DNA from: Opitutia bacterium UBA6410
GTDB taxonomy: Bacteria > Verrucomicrobiota > Verrucomicrobiia > Opitutales > Intestinicryptomonadaceae
Assembly: GCA_002437405.1 (NCBI GenBank)
Contig: DJPO01000029.1
Location: 1 to 24,758 of the forward strand
DNA: 24,758 nt
Direction: 5' to 3'
Shown: positions 8,095 through 16,230 of the stretch, piece by piece
Numbering within the stretch: position 1 is the stretch's first letter
How the letters are laid out: every line of letters starts with the position of its first letter
The notes under the pieces: model-generated
The model's database searches: none
The model's input: only the letters and a program-made list of their open reading frames with translations
Told to the model about the DNA's origin: nothing
Translations under genes and position numbers: made by a program

Positions 8095-8560
8095 CGAAAA
8101 CGCCCGAATCGGCGGGCGGGTGCGCAACACGATGCGCATAGAGCTGAATTTCTGGCGCAGCTGCCTGCTAAACGCCATGGGGCTCGCGCTGGCGTGGCTG
8201 ATTCTCCCCGACGAAATGGCGTTCAACAACATATTTTCGTTCGTGTCGCTGGTGGTCGTAATCTGGTTTATGAACTGGATTTGCAAGCCCGTGTTGGTGC
8301 TTTTCACGCTGCCGTTTATCATCTTCACGATGGGGGTGGGAATGCTGTTCATCAACGCCCTTATAATATACTGGGCGGCGCGGCTTATCCCAGGCGAGGG
8401 AATTCGGGTCGGCTCGTACTGGGCGGCGTTGCTTGCCTCGTTCATCGTCTCGGTGCTATCGTGGACTCTGGCGATGGTTCGCAGCGAAAAGATTATGCGC
8501 AACGCCCTGCGCCGCAAATCCGACAACTCCAAAGACGACGACAACGTTATCGACATATGA
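8075..8560 (+). CDS. Four-helix membrane protein, phage holin superfamily IV / YvlD-like
   Basis: A 161-residue inner-membrane protein with four hydrophobic segments at about 28-45, 50-68, 72-101 (possibly two hairpin halves) and 115-134. The central NWICKPVLVLFTLPFIIFTMG stretch with N67, K71-P72, P80, T85 and G87, followed by an Asn (N94) and PGEG (106-109), is the signature of the DUF/PF04020 family. That family is named after a mycobacteriophage holin but is common in chromosomes with no phage nearby. The C-terminus is charged (KDDDNVID) and probably cytoplasmic. No endolysin is present, so lysis is unlikely; the function is unknown. It overlaps rarA by 20 bases and the next gene by four. 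Confidence 0.85.
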   Translation: MDNQNFDENARIGGRVRNTMRIELNFWRSCLLNAMGLALAWLILPDEMAFNNIFSFVSLVVVIWFMNWICKPVLVLFTLPFIIFTMGVGMLFINALIIYWAARLIPGEGIRVGSYWAALLASFIVSVLSWTLAMVRSEKIMRNALRRKSDNSKDDDNVIDI

Positions 8561-9210
8561 TTTCCCCGAAAAAAATTCTTTCCCTTTTGCTTTTGACTCT
8601 GCCCGTCCTCTCGGGCGGACTGCTTGCCGCAGACGGCGGAAAGGAAAATCCGTCCGTCTTTTGCCGCGAATTCGCCGACGTGTGGCTCGCCGACGCCGAG
8701 AGCGCGTTCAACGCGTATGTCGGCAACTGGACGGGCGCGGAGGCGGTCTTTGCCGACGGGCGCGAAATTATGGGCGCGGACGTCGTCCAAAGCTATGTGC
8801 CCTCGAAGAACAGTCGGACTCCCCGCTTGGTCTGCTCGGGGAAAATCGTGGTCAAAGGGAAATCGTTTCCGACAAGCTCGTACCTGTACATAACGGACGG
8901 CGGCACGCTCGAGCTTGACATAATCACGCTCGAAAAGGACACGATTTCGTATGTCGGGAAAGTCGAGCGCAACTCGGTTTTCTGGACTCCCAAGTATCTT
9001 TTCTACGCCTTCGACGTCCAGCGCGACAGTTTCTATCTTTCCGACAGGGGCGTTTCGATGTTCTGCGACGCAAAAAAATACGTCGAGACCCCCGACGGAA
9101 GCTTCAAGGGGTATATCGAAGTCAAGATGACGCTCGAGCGCGACAACGCCGCGTTCCCGAAATCGAAGATGTCGAATTCGCTGTTCAGGCAGTTCGGCGC
9201 GGGCGAATAA
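8557..9210 (+). CDS. Secreted protein of unknown function
   Basis: The 217-residue product starts with a clear signal peptide: KK at 5-6, a hydrophobic core ILSLLLLTLPVLSGGLLAA (7-25), and likely cleavage near Ala25. No lipobox cysteine is seen, so the mature protein is expected in the periplasm or outside. The mature part is predicted to be beta-rich, with repeated alternating segments (KIVVKGKSF, SSYLYITDGGTLELDIITL, TISYVGKVE). It contains GNWTG (56-60), and aromatic residues are frequent. I do not recognise a family. The start is fixed by an ATGA overlap with the membrane-protein gene, and the stop overlaps the peptidase start by one base (TAATG). The neighbours suggest a membrane or envelope role, but this is inference. 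Confidence 0.85.
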   Translation: MISPKKILSLLLLTLPVLSGGLLAADGGKENPSVFCREFADVWLADAESAFNAYVGNWTGAEAVFADGREIMGADVVQSYVPSKNSRTPRLVCSGKIVVKGKSFPTSSYLYITDGGTLELDIITLEKDTISYVGKVERNSVFWTPKYLFYAFDVQRDSFYLSDRGVSMFCDAKKYVETPDGSFKGYIEVKMTLERDNAAFPKSKMSNSLFRQFGAGE

Positions 9211-11729
9211 TGGACGGGTTTTTTGCGAATCCCGAGGGCGACCTTGCGCGGAAACGGCTCGGCAACGGCGCGGAGATAATCCATTTGCGCGACCCGCGTT
9301 TCCGCTCGGCGTCGGTGCGCGTTCTGGTGCGGACGGGGAGCGTCCACGAGGGGATTTTCTGCGGTTGCGGACTTTCGCATTTCGCGGAGCATATGGCGTT
9401 TATCGGCGCGGGAGGGCGCAAAGACGAGAGCGTTTCCCCCGACGCCGCCGCACTTGGCGCGGAGCTGAACGCCTGCACCTGCAACGACCGCACGGTGTAT
9501 TCCGCCGACTGCCCGACGGGCAGCGTCGGGGGCATTTTGAAGCTTTTGTCGGAAATGCTCTTCGAGCCGAATTTTTCGGGAAAATCTTTTGCGACCGAGC
9601 GCGAAGTTATTTTGCGCGAAATGGCGATGTGTGCCGACGACGCCGACGAGCGCGCCTACGACGCGCTTTTCGGCAAAATGTACCTGACAAACCCGCTCCG
9701 CTACCCGATAATCGGGCTTAGGGAACGGTTTTCGGCGTTGACGCCAGACGACCTGCGCGGCTACTTTTCGCGCCGCTATTGCACGGACAACATTTGCGTT
9801 TGCGCGGCGTCGGATATGCCGCATTCTCGCTTTTTCGAGCTCGCCGAAGCCGCTTTTTCGCGCCCCGCAACGGCGGCGGTCTCCGCGCCCGCCCCCCAGC
9901 CCGAACCCGCGCAAATCGCCCCGCGCGAAGTTTCGGAATATTCGGACTGCGACGTTGCGAAAAACCTTCTCGCGGTGAAAATCCGCTCCGACTTTGCCGA
10001 TTCCTTCGCCGCGTGGGAGTGTATGGCGCACACGCTCGGGGTGGGGAATTCGTCGCTACTTTCGCGGGCGTTGAAGTACGAAGACGGCATAGTCGATTCG
10101 GTGGACGCCGAAATTTTCCGCTCGGATTCCGATGCCGCGCTAATCGTCGCGTGGGAGTGCGCCCCGAAAATGTGCCGCCGCGCGATGCACAGGATTTTGG
10201 ACGCCGCGTATTCGATAACCCTCGTCGGTTTTGACGACGCCCAGAAGCGGCGGTTCGCGAAGTCGCGCGCGGGGATTGTCGCCGACTCCTTCAGGAATCC
10301 GCAGACGGCGGCGGAGACGCTCGCGGGGTGCACATTTTACGGGGCGGACTTCGGAATGTTCGCGCGGCAGGCGCAGTTCGTCGAAAGCGCGGCGGACTCG
10401 CGGATAGCGGAGATTTTGTCGGGCGGGGCTGACATCGGCGCGTATACTTATTCGGCGGTTTTGCCGAAGTCCGCAAAGCCGCGCAGGCGCGCGAGGGCGG
10501 CGGAATCCGACGCTTCGCCCAAGTCGGCGGTTCTTCCGAACGGCTTGAAAATCGCGGCGATTCCCCGCGCGGGGCTCGCCAAGACAAATATCCGCCTGTT
10601 CTCGCGCGGCGGACTTTGCGCGCTTTCCGCGCCCGAGCGGCGGATATATCCGCTCGCCGCGCTCTGCGTCTTGCGCGATACCCGCACGCGCGCGTTCGCG
10701 GAAATTTCCGAATTGGCGGAAGCAAACGCCGTGAATTTTTACAGCGAATTTTCGGACGCATACGCCGCCGTTTGCACCGAGACCCTCGCGCCCGATTTCG
10801 CGCTGGGGCTCTACCTTGTTTCCGACGCCGTGCGCAATTTTTCGATAAATCCCGAGACTTTCGAAACCGAACGCCGCGCGGCAATATCCGACGCCCTCGA
10901 CAACCTCGACGACCCGTACACGGCGGCTGCGATAAAAATGCGCCGCGCGTTTTTCGGCACCCACGCACTCTCGGCATACCCCGACGGCGACGCGGACGCG
11001 CTCGAGGCAGCCACGGCGGCGTGCGCGGGCGGCGCAATCCGCAGGCTTTTCGGCTCGGACACCTGCGTTCTCGCCGCAACGGGCGACTTCGACGCGGGCG
11101 ATTTTCTCGAATCCGCCGCAAAATATTTTTCGGACTTCAAGCCCGCAAAAAAACGCCCAGTGCAAAAGCCGTTCAAGTTCCCCGCGGCGGGCGGGTCGGC
11201 GCGCGTCAAGGCGGAAAAACAACAGTGCGTTGCGTTCTCGGTCTTCGCCGACGCGGGCGCGTACGATTTCGATTCCGACCCGATTAGGGCGGTTGCGGCT
11301 GAATACCTCGGCGGCGAAAACGGCGAGCTTTTCGACCTCGTCCGCCAGCGCGAGGGTTTGGCGTACACGGCGTCGGTCGGGCGCGTTTCGGGTTGCGACG
11401 TTTCGGCGCAGTATTTTTACGCGCTCGCGGCGCGGGAAAATTTGAGGCGGGTTGCGGAGATTTTCGCGGAGATTTCGGGCAGGCTCGCTGGCGGCAAAAT
11501 CGATTCCGAAAGATTCGCCAAAGCCCGCGACTGCGCCCGCGCGCGCTTCGCCGACAGAATGTGCGACAATGCGGAAATTTCCGCGTACGCCGCCGCGCGG
11601 GTTTGCGTCGGCGCAAAGCCGCTGTCCCCCGACGCGGAGGCGGAGCGGATTGCGTCGGTAAAAATTTCCGATTTCGCCCGATACGCCCGCGGGGTTTTTT
11701 CGCGCGGGTTCGATTTTTCAATATTTTAA
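9210..11729 (+). CDS. M16-family zinc metallopeptidase (pitrilysin/insulinase type)
   Basis: An 839-residue peptidase with two M16 modules in one chain. The N-terminal module has the inverted zinc motif H57-F-A-E60-H61. The third zinc ligand is Glu137 (LREMAM), exactly 76 residues after His61, so the active site is complete. The second half (from about residue 425, PNGLKIAAIPRAG) has no HxxEH. It keeps the LVRQREGLAYTAS segment, whose Arg and Tyr usually bind the substrate end in the non-catalytic half. No signal peptide is seen, although the preceding protein is secreted, so it is probably cytoplasmic or leaves by another route. Cysteines are unusually frequent near the active site (C51, C53, C89, C91). 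The start codon overlaps the previous stop codon. Confidence 0.92.
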   Translation: MDGFFANPEGDLARKRLGNGAEIIHLRDPRFRSASVRVLVRTGSVHEGIFCGCGLSHFAEHMAFIGAGGRKDESVSPDAAALGAELNACTCNDRTVYSADCPTGSVGGILKLLSEMLFEPNFSGKSFATEREVILREMAMCADDADERAYDALFGKMYLTNPLRYPIIGLRERFSALTPDDLRGYFSRRYCTDNICVCAASDMPHSRFFELAEAAFSRPATAAVSAPAPQPEPAQIAPREVSEYSDCDVAKNLLAVKIRSDFADSFAAWECMAHTLGVGNSSLLSRALKYEDGIVDSVDAEIFRSDSDAALIVAWECAPKMCRRAMHRILDAAYSITLVGFDDAQKRRFAKSRAGIVADSFRNPQTAAETLAGCTFYGADFGMFARQAQFVESAADSRIAEILSGGADIGAYTYSAVLPKSAKPRRRARAAESDASPKSAVLPNGLKIAAIPRAGLAKTNIRLFSRGGLCALSAPERRIYPLAALCVLRDTRTRAFAEISELAEANAVNFYSEFSDAYAAVCTETLAPDFALGLYLVSDAVRNFSINPETFETERRAAISDALDNLDDPYTAAAIKMRRAFFGTHALSAYPDGDADALEAATAACAGGAIRRLFGSDTCVLAATGDFDAGDFLESAAKYFSDFKPAKKRPVQKPFKFPAAGGSARVKAEKQQCVAFSVFADAGAYDFDSDPIRAVAAEYLGGENGELFDLVRQREGLAYTASVGRVSGCDVSAQYFYALAARENLRRVAEIFAEISGRLAGGKIDSERFAKARDCARARFADRMCDNAEISAYAAARVCVGAKPLSPDAEAERIASVKISDFARYARGVFSRGFDFSIF

Positions 11730-11747
11730 TCTACGCCGCGCAATCCG

Positions 11748-14306
11748 ATGAAAACGCCGATTTTTGAAATTGAAGACAAGCTCTATTCCGCGCTCGACGG
11801 CGGAATCCGCAGGTTCGCGGTCTCCGCGCCGACGGGCTCGGGGAAATCTACGGGGCTGCCCGTGATGCTCTCGCGCAGGCTCGGCGGGCGGATTCTCGTG
11901 CTGCAGCCCCGCCGCGTCGCAGCCCGAATGCTGGCGCGCTCGGTGGGCGCGCTTTACGACATGCGCGAAAGCGTCGGTTGGCATATCCGCTTCGAAAAGA
12001 ACTACGACGAAAATTCGAAAATCGTCTTTCTGACCGAGGGAATCCTCGCGCGAATGCTGCTCGCCGACCCGTCCCTCTCGGGGGTTTCGGCGGTCGTCTT
12101 CGACGAATTCCACGAGCGCAACATATATTCCGACGTGTCGCTCGCGCTCGCGCTGCGTTCCCAAAAAACGGCGCGGCCCGACCTCGTTCTCGCGGTCTGT
12201 TCGGCGTCAATGGACTCCGACGCGCTCTGCGGATATTTGGGCGGCGACGGCGAATGTTCCCGCCTTTCGTGCTCGGCTCGAATGTTTCCGCTCGACATTC
12301 AATACGCTCCGCCGCACGGGCGCGACTGCGCCGTTTGGGACGCCGCCTGCGCCCAGTTCGAACGTCTCGCGGCATCGTCGGGGGAGGGCAATTTTCTGAT
12401 TTTCATGGCGGGCGCGTACGAAATTTCGCGCACGATTGGAAGGATACTCCGCAGCCCGTATTCGCGCGGATTCGAGGTGCTCGCGCTCCACGGCGAACTT
12501 CCGCCGAAGGAGCAGGACAGAGTGCTCGCCCCAAGCGGCAGGCGCAAAGTCATTGTTTCGACGAACGTCGCCGAGACTTCGCTTACAATCGACGGCGTTC
12601 GGTTTGTGATAGACTCGGGGCAGGCGAAAGTCGCGCGGTACGACCCCGCGAGGGGCGTGAACACCCTGCTTGTCGAGCGCATAAGCCTTGCAAGCGCGGC
12701 GCAGAGGGCTGGGCGCGCGGGGCGCACGGCGGCGGGTACGGCGGTCAGGCTTTGGAGGGCGGCGGACGAGGTTTCGTTCGACAAGTACACGGCGTCGGAA
12801 ATCTCGCGGCTCGACCTGAGCCAAATCGTTTTGTGGCTGAAATCCGCGGGGGTGGAAATCGCCGACGCGGGGCTTTTCGAGCAGCCGCCCGCCGAGTCCT
12901 ATGCCCGCGCGGTTTCGACCCTCAAAAATCTCGGGGCGATAGATTCCGACGGGCGGATTACGCCGCTCGGGCGCAAAATGGCGGCGCTGCCGACCCAGCC
13001 GCGCTACGCCAGAATGCTCTTGGAGGCCGCCCGCCGCGGCTGTATCCGCGAAGTCTCCCTCATCGCCGCGGCGACCGACTGCGGGAAAATCAAGCTGCCG
13101 CTTTCGGACGCATTCGCCGAACGCGCCCGCGACGAGCTCGTCGGCGAAGTAGCCTCCGAGCCCGAGGAAATCGCGCGCCTTTGCGAAGTCGCCCGCGAAA
13201 ATTCTTTCGACGAAAAATTCTGCCGCGACTTCGGAATCCACTCCGTAAACGCCCGCAAAGTCTGCCGCACAGCCTCCGAGCTCGAACGTTTGGCTTCGCG
13301 CGGCGGCGCGCCCCGCGGCTCGGACAATTCGGGCGGGCAAAAAGACAAAAAAATTTCGGAGGAAGTCGCAAAGTGCGTTCTTTCGGCGTTCTCCGAGCAC
13401 GTCGGGGTGCGGCTGAACAAGGGGACGCTCGCGTGCGCGCTCGCGGCGGGCAAAAAGGGCGAAATCAAAAAGGAGTCGCGAATGTATGCCGACGACCTGT
13501 TCGTCGCGCTCGATTTGCAGGAGCGGCAGGGCGGCGCGCTGGGGGTCTCGATAATCGCGTCGATGGTCATTCCGATAAAGCGCGAGTACCTTTCCGAAAT
13601 GTTCGGCGGCGACTTCTCCAAAGACGAATCCGTGAGGTTCGACGAACGCCAAAAGCGCGTGGTCTGCGGCGAACTCGTCAAGTTCCGCGACCTCGTCATA
13701 TCCGAGAATGCGGGCGCGGAGCCCCCCAAAGACGCCGCCGCCGAGATTCTCGTCGAAAAGATTTTCGAGTCGCCCGCGATTCTGAAAAACTACGACGACT
13801 CCGCCAAGGCGTTTATCGAGCGCGTGAATTTCGTCGCAGCCGTCTGCCCCGAAAGCTCGATTGCGCCGATAGACTCCGCCGCATTGCGCGAAATCTTCCT
13901 GCAAATGTGCTGGGGCAGTTTTTCGATTTCGCAGGTGAAGAATCTGGACGTGCATTCGGCTCTGCGCGAATGGCTTTCGCCCGAGCAGGCGGCGTTCCTG
14001 AAATACGCCGCGCCCAAGAGCGTCGAAATCTCCCCGCGCCGCCGCCCCGCGGAAATCCGCTACGACGCCGCCGCAAAGCGCGCGGTAATCGGGGCGTCGT
14101 TCAAGGATCTGTTTTCGTTCAACCCCAAGAGCGTCTCGATATGCGGCGGGAAAATCGCGCCGACCTTCGAGGTTCTCGCGCCCAACGGCAGACCCGTACA
14201 GACGACTACGAATCTGGAGGAGTTTTGGAAGACATCGTGGCAGGCGGTTCGCAGGGAGCTGAAGGCGCGGTATCCCAAGCACTTCCCGCCGACCGCCCCG
14301 TGGTAG
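11748..14306 (+). CDS. hrpB: HrpB, ATP-dependent DExH-box helicase
   Basis: An 852-residue superfamily-2 helicase. Motif I is APTGSGKST (27-35), motif Ia LQPRRVAA (52-59), motif Ib TEG (96-98), motif II DEFHER (119-124) and motif III SASM. Motif V is STNVAETSLTI and motif VI QRAGRAGR. The length, the helicase-associated region after motif VI and the C-terminal HrpB domain ending in a WxxVRxELKxRYPKHxxP-like tail are typical of HrpB rather than HrpA, which is about 1300 residues. Its cellular role is not well defined; RNA or DNA remodelling is assumed. It begins 18 bases after the peptidase stop codon and has no Shine-Dalgarno sequence. The stop codon is TAG. Confidence 0.96.
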   Translation: MKTPIFEIEDKLYSALDGGIRRFAVSAPTGSGKSTGLPVMLSRRLGGRILVLQPRRVAARMLARSVGALYDMRESVGWHIRFEKNYDENSKIVFLTEGILARMLLADPSLSGVSAVVFDEFHERNIYSDVSLALALRSQKTARPDLVLAVCSASMDSDALCGYLGGDGECSRLSCSARMFPLDIQYAPPHGRDCAVWDAACAQFERLAASSGEGNFLIFMAGAYEISRTIGRILRSPYSRGFEVLALHGELPPKEQDRVLAPSGRRKVIVSTNVAETSLTIDGVRFVIDSGQAKVARYDPARGVNTLLVERISLASAAQRAGRAGRTAAGTAVRLWRAADEVSFDKYTASEISRLDLSQIVLWLKSAGVEIADAGLFEQPPAESYARAVSTLKNLGAIDSDGRITPLGRKMAALPTQPRYARMLLEAARRGCIREVSLIAAATDCGKIKLPLSDAFAERARDELVGEVASEPEEIARLCEVARENSFDEKFCRDFGIHSVNARKVCRTASELERLASRGGAPRGSDNSGGQKDKKISEEVAKCVLSAFSEHVGVRLNKGTLACALAAGKKGEIKKESRMYADDLFVALDLQERQGGALGVSIIASMVIPIKREYLSEMFGGDFSKDESVRFDERQKRVVCGELVKFRDLVISENAGAEPPKDAAAEILVEKIFESPAILKNYDDSAKAFIERVNFVAAVCPESSIAPIDSAALREIFLQMCWGSFSISQVKNLDVHSALREWLSPEQAAFLKYAAPKSVEISPRRRPAEIRYDAAAKRAVIGASFKDLFSFNPKSVSICGGKIAPTFEVLAPNGRPVQTTTNLEEFWKTSWQAVRRELKARYPKHFPPTAPW

Positions 14307-14368
14307 TTTTTTGCCGTTCCGCGAAAATGCGGCTTGCCGTCGGCGTCGGTTTTTGTATGTATTTTTTT

Positions 14369-16042
14369 ATGAAGAAATTTTCCGCATTTTTTATTCCGCT
14401 GATTTTCTGCGCGGCGGTATCGTTCGGTCAAACAAAACCGATAGACTCGCACGTTCTCCCCGACGGCAAATATCCGTATTGGGGCGAATACAAGCAGACG
14501 AAGTTCGAGGACGTTCGCCCCGCCGAATGGATTGTCGGCGACGGCGTGCGCGACGGCTGGGACTGGTCTTTGCCGCCGAAAGTCAAGCCCGCCCCCAATT
14601 CGTATTCCACCTTCTACCGCACGGGCTTCAAACACATGCGCCGGAAGATTTCCGAATTGAAGCCGATGCCGTTCCCGTCGATTCCCGTAATCGGATTCTG
14701 GCTGAACTGGAAGGACTTGGAGCCCGTCGAGGGCGAATACAATTTCGAGCCGCTCGTCGAGGCGATAAAAGCTGCCGCCGAAAAGGGGTATTACAGCACG
14801 ATTAGAATCCACACCGCTGCTACCAGCTTCGCCCCCCAGTGGCTCTTCGACAAATACGGCGTGCAGTTCGACCCGAACCCCGAGAAAAAGGGCGACGGAA
14901 TGAAGCCCATCGACCCCGCCCAGCCCGAATTCCACAAACGCTACATAAAGCTGATCGACGCATTCGGCGCGTCGGGGATTCCGCAGATGAAGGAAGTCAA
15001 GGGAATGTATGTCGGCTACTCCTCGTACTCCAACGGCGACGAGGAGATCGGACCGAAGGGCAAAAACCCCGACGAATTCCCGCACGTCATCGAGCGTCTC
15101 GACGCGTGGGCGCGCGCCGCAAAGGGCGTCGAGGGCAAAGTGTTTATGGGCGAATGGAGCGACTACGGGGTCTCGAAGGGCTTCGGAATCAGACGCGGGT
15201 TCGTCGAGATGTACCTGTATTTTATCCCCGCGCCGCAGATAGGCCAGTACGTCGACAAGGACGGCTATCTGTGTGTCGACGAGAACTCCCCCATTATAAA
15301 AAACAACGCCCGCAACGGCGAGGAAAACGAGGAGTACGAGCTCTACTGGGCGAGTCCGCAGGGGCGTTACCGCTGGGGCAAAAACACCGATTCGTTCAAT
15401 TACCGCTATTTTACCTCCAATCTGCGAATGTTGCAGATGCGCACCAACGACGTAATCTGGAACGAATTTACGATAGACCCCGAAATGTTCGTGTGGGTCG
15501 GCTTGGAGCTCGGCAAGACCGTCAAAAAAGCCCCCGACGCGTGGTGCTTTATGCGCGAAAGCTACCTTTGGCCGAACTATATGAAGACGGCGGCAAATCC
15601 GGCGACGGGGCTTAAGAACTTCGAGCGTTGGATCTACCAGCGCGACAGCGAGGGCTTCGAGACCGAGCCCGCCGTCAAGATAATCCAGCCCGTGAAAATG
15701 TGGATGGTTCGCGACGACAAACGCTTCGACTATGTTGCGCGCACGGGCGCGAAAATCGGCTTCGAGGTCGACCGCAATTTCCTCAAGGGGCGCAACAAGA
15801 AAGTCGCGGTAAAGGTGTCGTTCTTCGACTTCGGAAAGGGAAAGTTCAGAATCGACTTCAACCACGACGGAGCGGTCGAAAGCCGCACGGTCGAGTGCAC
15901 CGACAGCGGGAAAGTCCGCACCGCGACGTTCTTTGTCGAGGCGGATTTCATAAAGAACGCGAGCCTCAAGCACGACTTCGAGATAGTCGGCGAAGACGGC
16001 TACAAGCCGACGGTCTCCATTCTGCGCGTGGTAAAACTTTAG
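14369..16042 (+). CDS. Secreted TIM-barrel glycoside hydrolase-like protein (GH42/clan A-like)
   Basis: A 557-residue exported protein. The signal peptide is MKKFSAFFIPLIFCAAVSFG with cleavage near residue 20. The segment FWLNWKDLEPVEGEYNFEPL (110-129) resembles the second strand of clan GH-A beta-galactosidases of families 42 and 35, and a PQWL motif (156-159) follows. Candidate catalytic acids are Glu225/Glu226 in SNGDEEIG and Glu366 in WNEFTID, but neither sits in a textbook motif. The last 100 residues look like a beta-sandwich. The substrate cannot be read from the sequence. The frame is open far upstream through hrpB; the start is chosen at 14369 because the signal peptide begins there (an ATG at 14357 would add MYFF). 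A TTGCCG hexamer 35 bases before the ATG may be a weak promoter. Confidence 0.75.
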   Translation: MKKFSAFFIPLIFCAAVSFGQTKPIDSHVLPDGKYPYWGEYKQTKFEDVRPAEWIVGDGVRDGWDWSLPPKVKPAPNSYSTFYRTGFKHMRRKISELKPMPFPSIPVIGFWLNWKDLEPVEGEYNFEPLVEAIKAAAEKGYYSTIRIHTAATSFAPQWLFDKYGVQFDPNPEKKGDGMKPIDPAQPEFHKRYIKLIDAFGASGIPQMKEVKGMYVGYSSYSNGDEEIGPKGKNPDEFPHVIERLDAWARAAKGVEGKVFMGEWSDYGVSKGFGIRRGFVEMYLYFIPAPQIGQYVDKDGYLCVDENSPIIKNNARNGEENEEYELYWASPQGRYRWGKNTDSFNYRYFTSNLRMLQMRTNDVIWNEFTIDPEMFVWVGLELGKTVKKAPDAWCFMRESYLWPNYMKTAANPATGLKNFERWIYQRDSEGFETEPAVKIIQPVKMWMVRDDKRFDYVARTGAKIGFEVDRNFLKGRNKKVAVKVSFFDFGKGKFRIDFNHDGAVESRTVECTDSGKVRTATFFVEADFIKNASLKHDFEIVGEDGYKPTVSILRVVKL

Positions 16043-16139
16043 CCGCGACATCGGGCGGATTGGCGAAACTTGGGGCGGACTGCCGCGCTTTTGCACGGAT
16101 TGCGCCCGAAAAAACAGGGCAATCCGCCGCGGACTCGGA

Positions 16140-16190
16140 AAACGGCGAAAACGGTGTTCGTCAAAAACTCCGTTTTTCGCCGTTTATTTG
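16140..16190 (+). terminator. Intrinsic terminator after the GH42-like gene
   Basis: AAACGGCGAAAACGG (16140-16154) pairs with CCGTTTTTCGCCGTTT (16170-16185), leaving one bulged base. The loop is 15 bases, and a short T-rich tract (TTTATTTG) follows. The element sits between a secreted glycosidase gene and the serS promoter. Confidence 0.7.
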
Positions 16191-16192
16191 TG

Positions 16193-16221
16193 TTGAAATG
16201 CGGCGCATAAACGTCAATTAT
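16193..16221 (+). promoter_or_regulatory. serS: Putative serS promoter
   Basis: TTGAAA (16193-16198) is followed by a 17-base spacer and AATTAT (16216-16221), a four-of-six -10 match. The bases in front of the -35 box (TTATTTGTGTTGA) match those at the same place before the GH97 gene (TTATTTGTTTTGA). The predicted transcription start is within about 5 bases of the ATG at 16231. Confidence 0.45.
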
Positions 16222-16230
16222 TTGCATATT

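Noticed and set aside
8075..8560. Prophage remnant suggested by the holin-like gene
   Set aside because: No endolysin, structural or integrase gene is nearby, and this family is common in ordinary chromosomes.
11978..16042. A 1354-codon open frame covering most of hrpB and the GH42-like gene
   Set aside because: The part inside hrpB is Arg/Ala-rich shadow sequence in another frame. Only the segment from 14369, starting with a signal peptide, looks like protein.
14060..16096. A 678-codon open frame antisense to the GH42-like gene
   Set aside because: It is an antisense shadow produced by GC-rich codon use. It has no recognisable domain and lies opposite a well-supported gene. The same applies to the long frames antisense to hrpB and serS.
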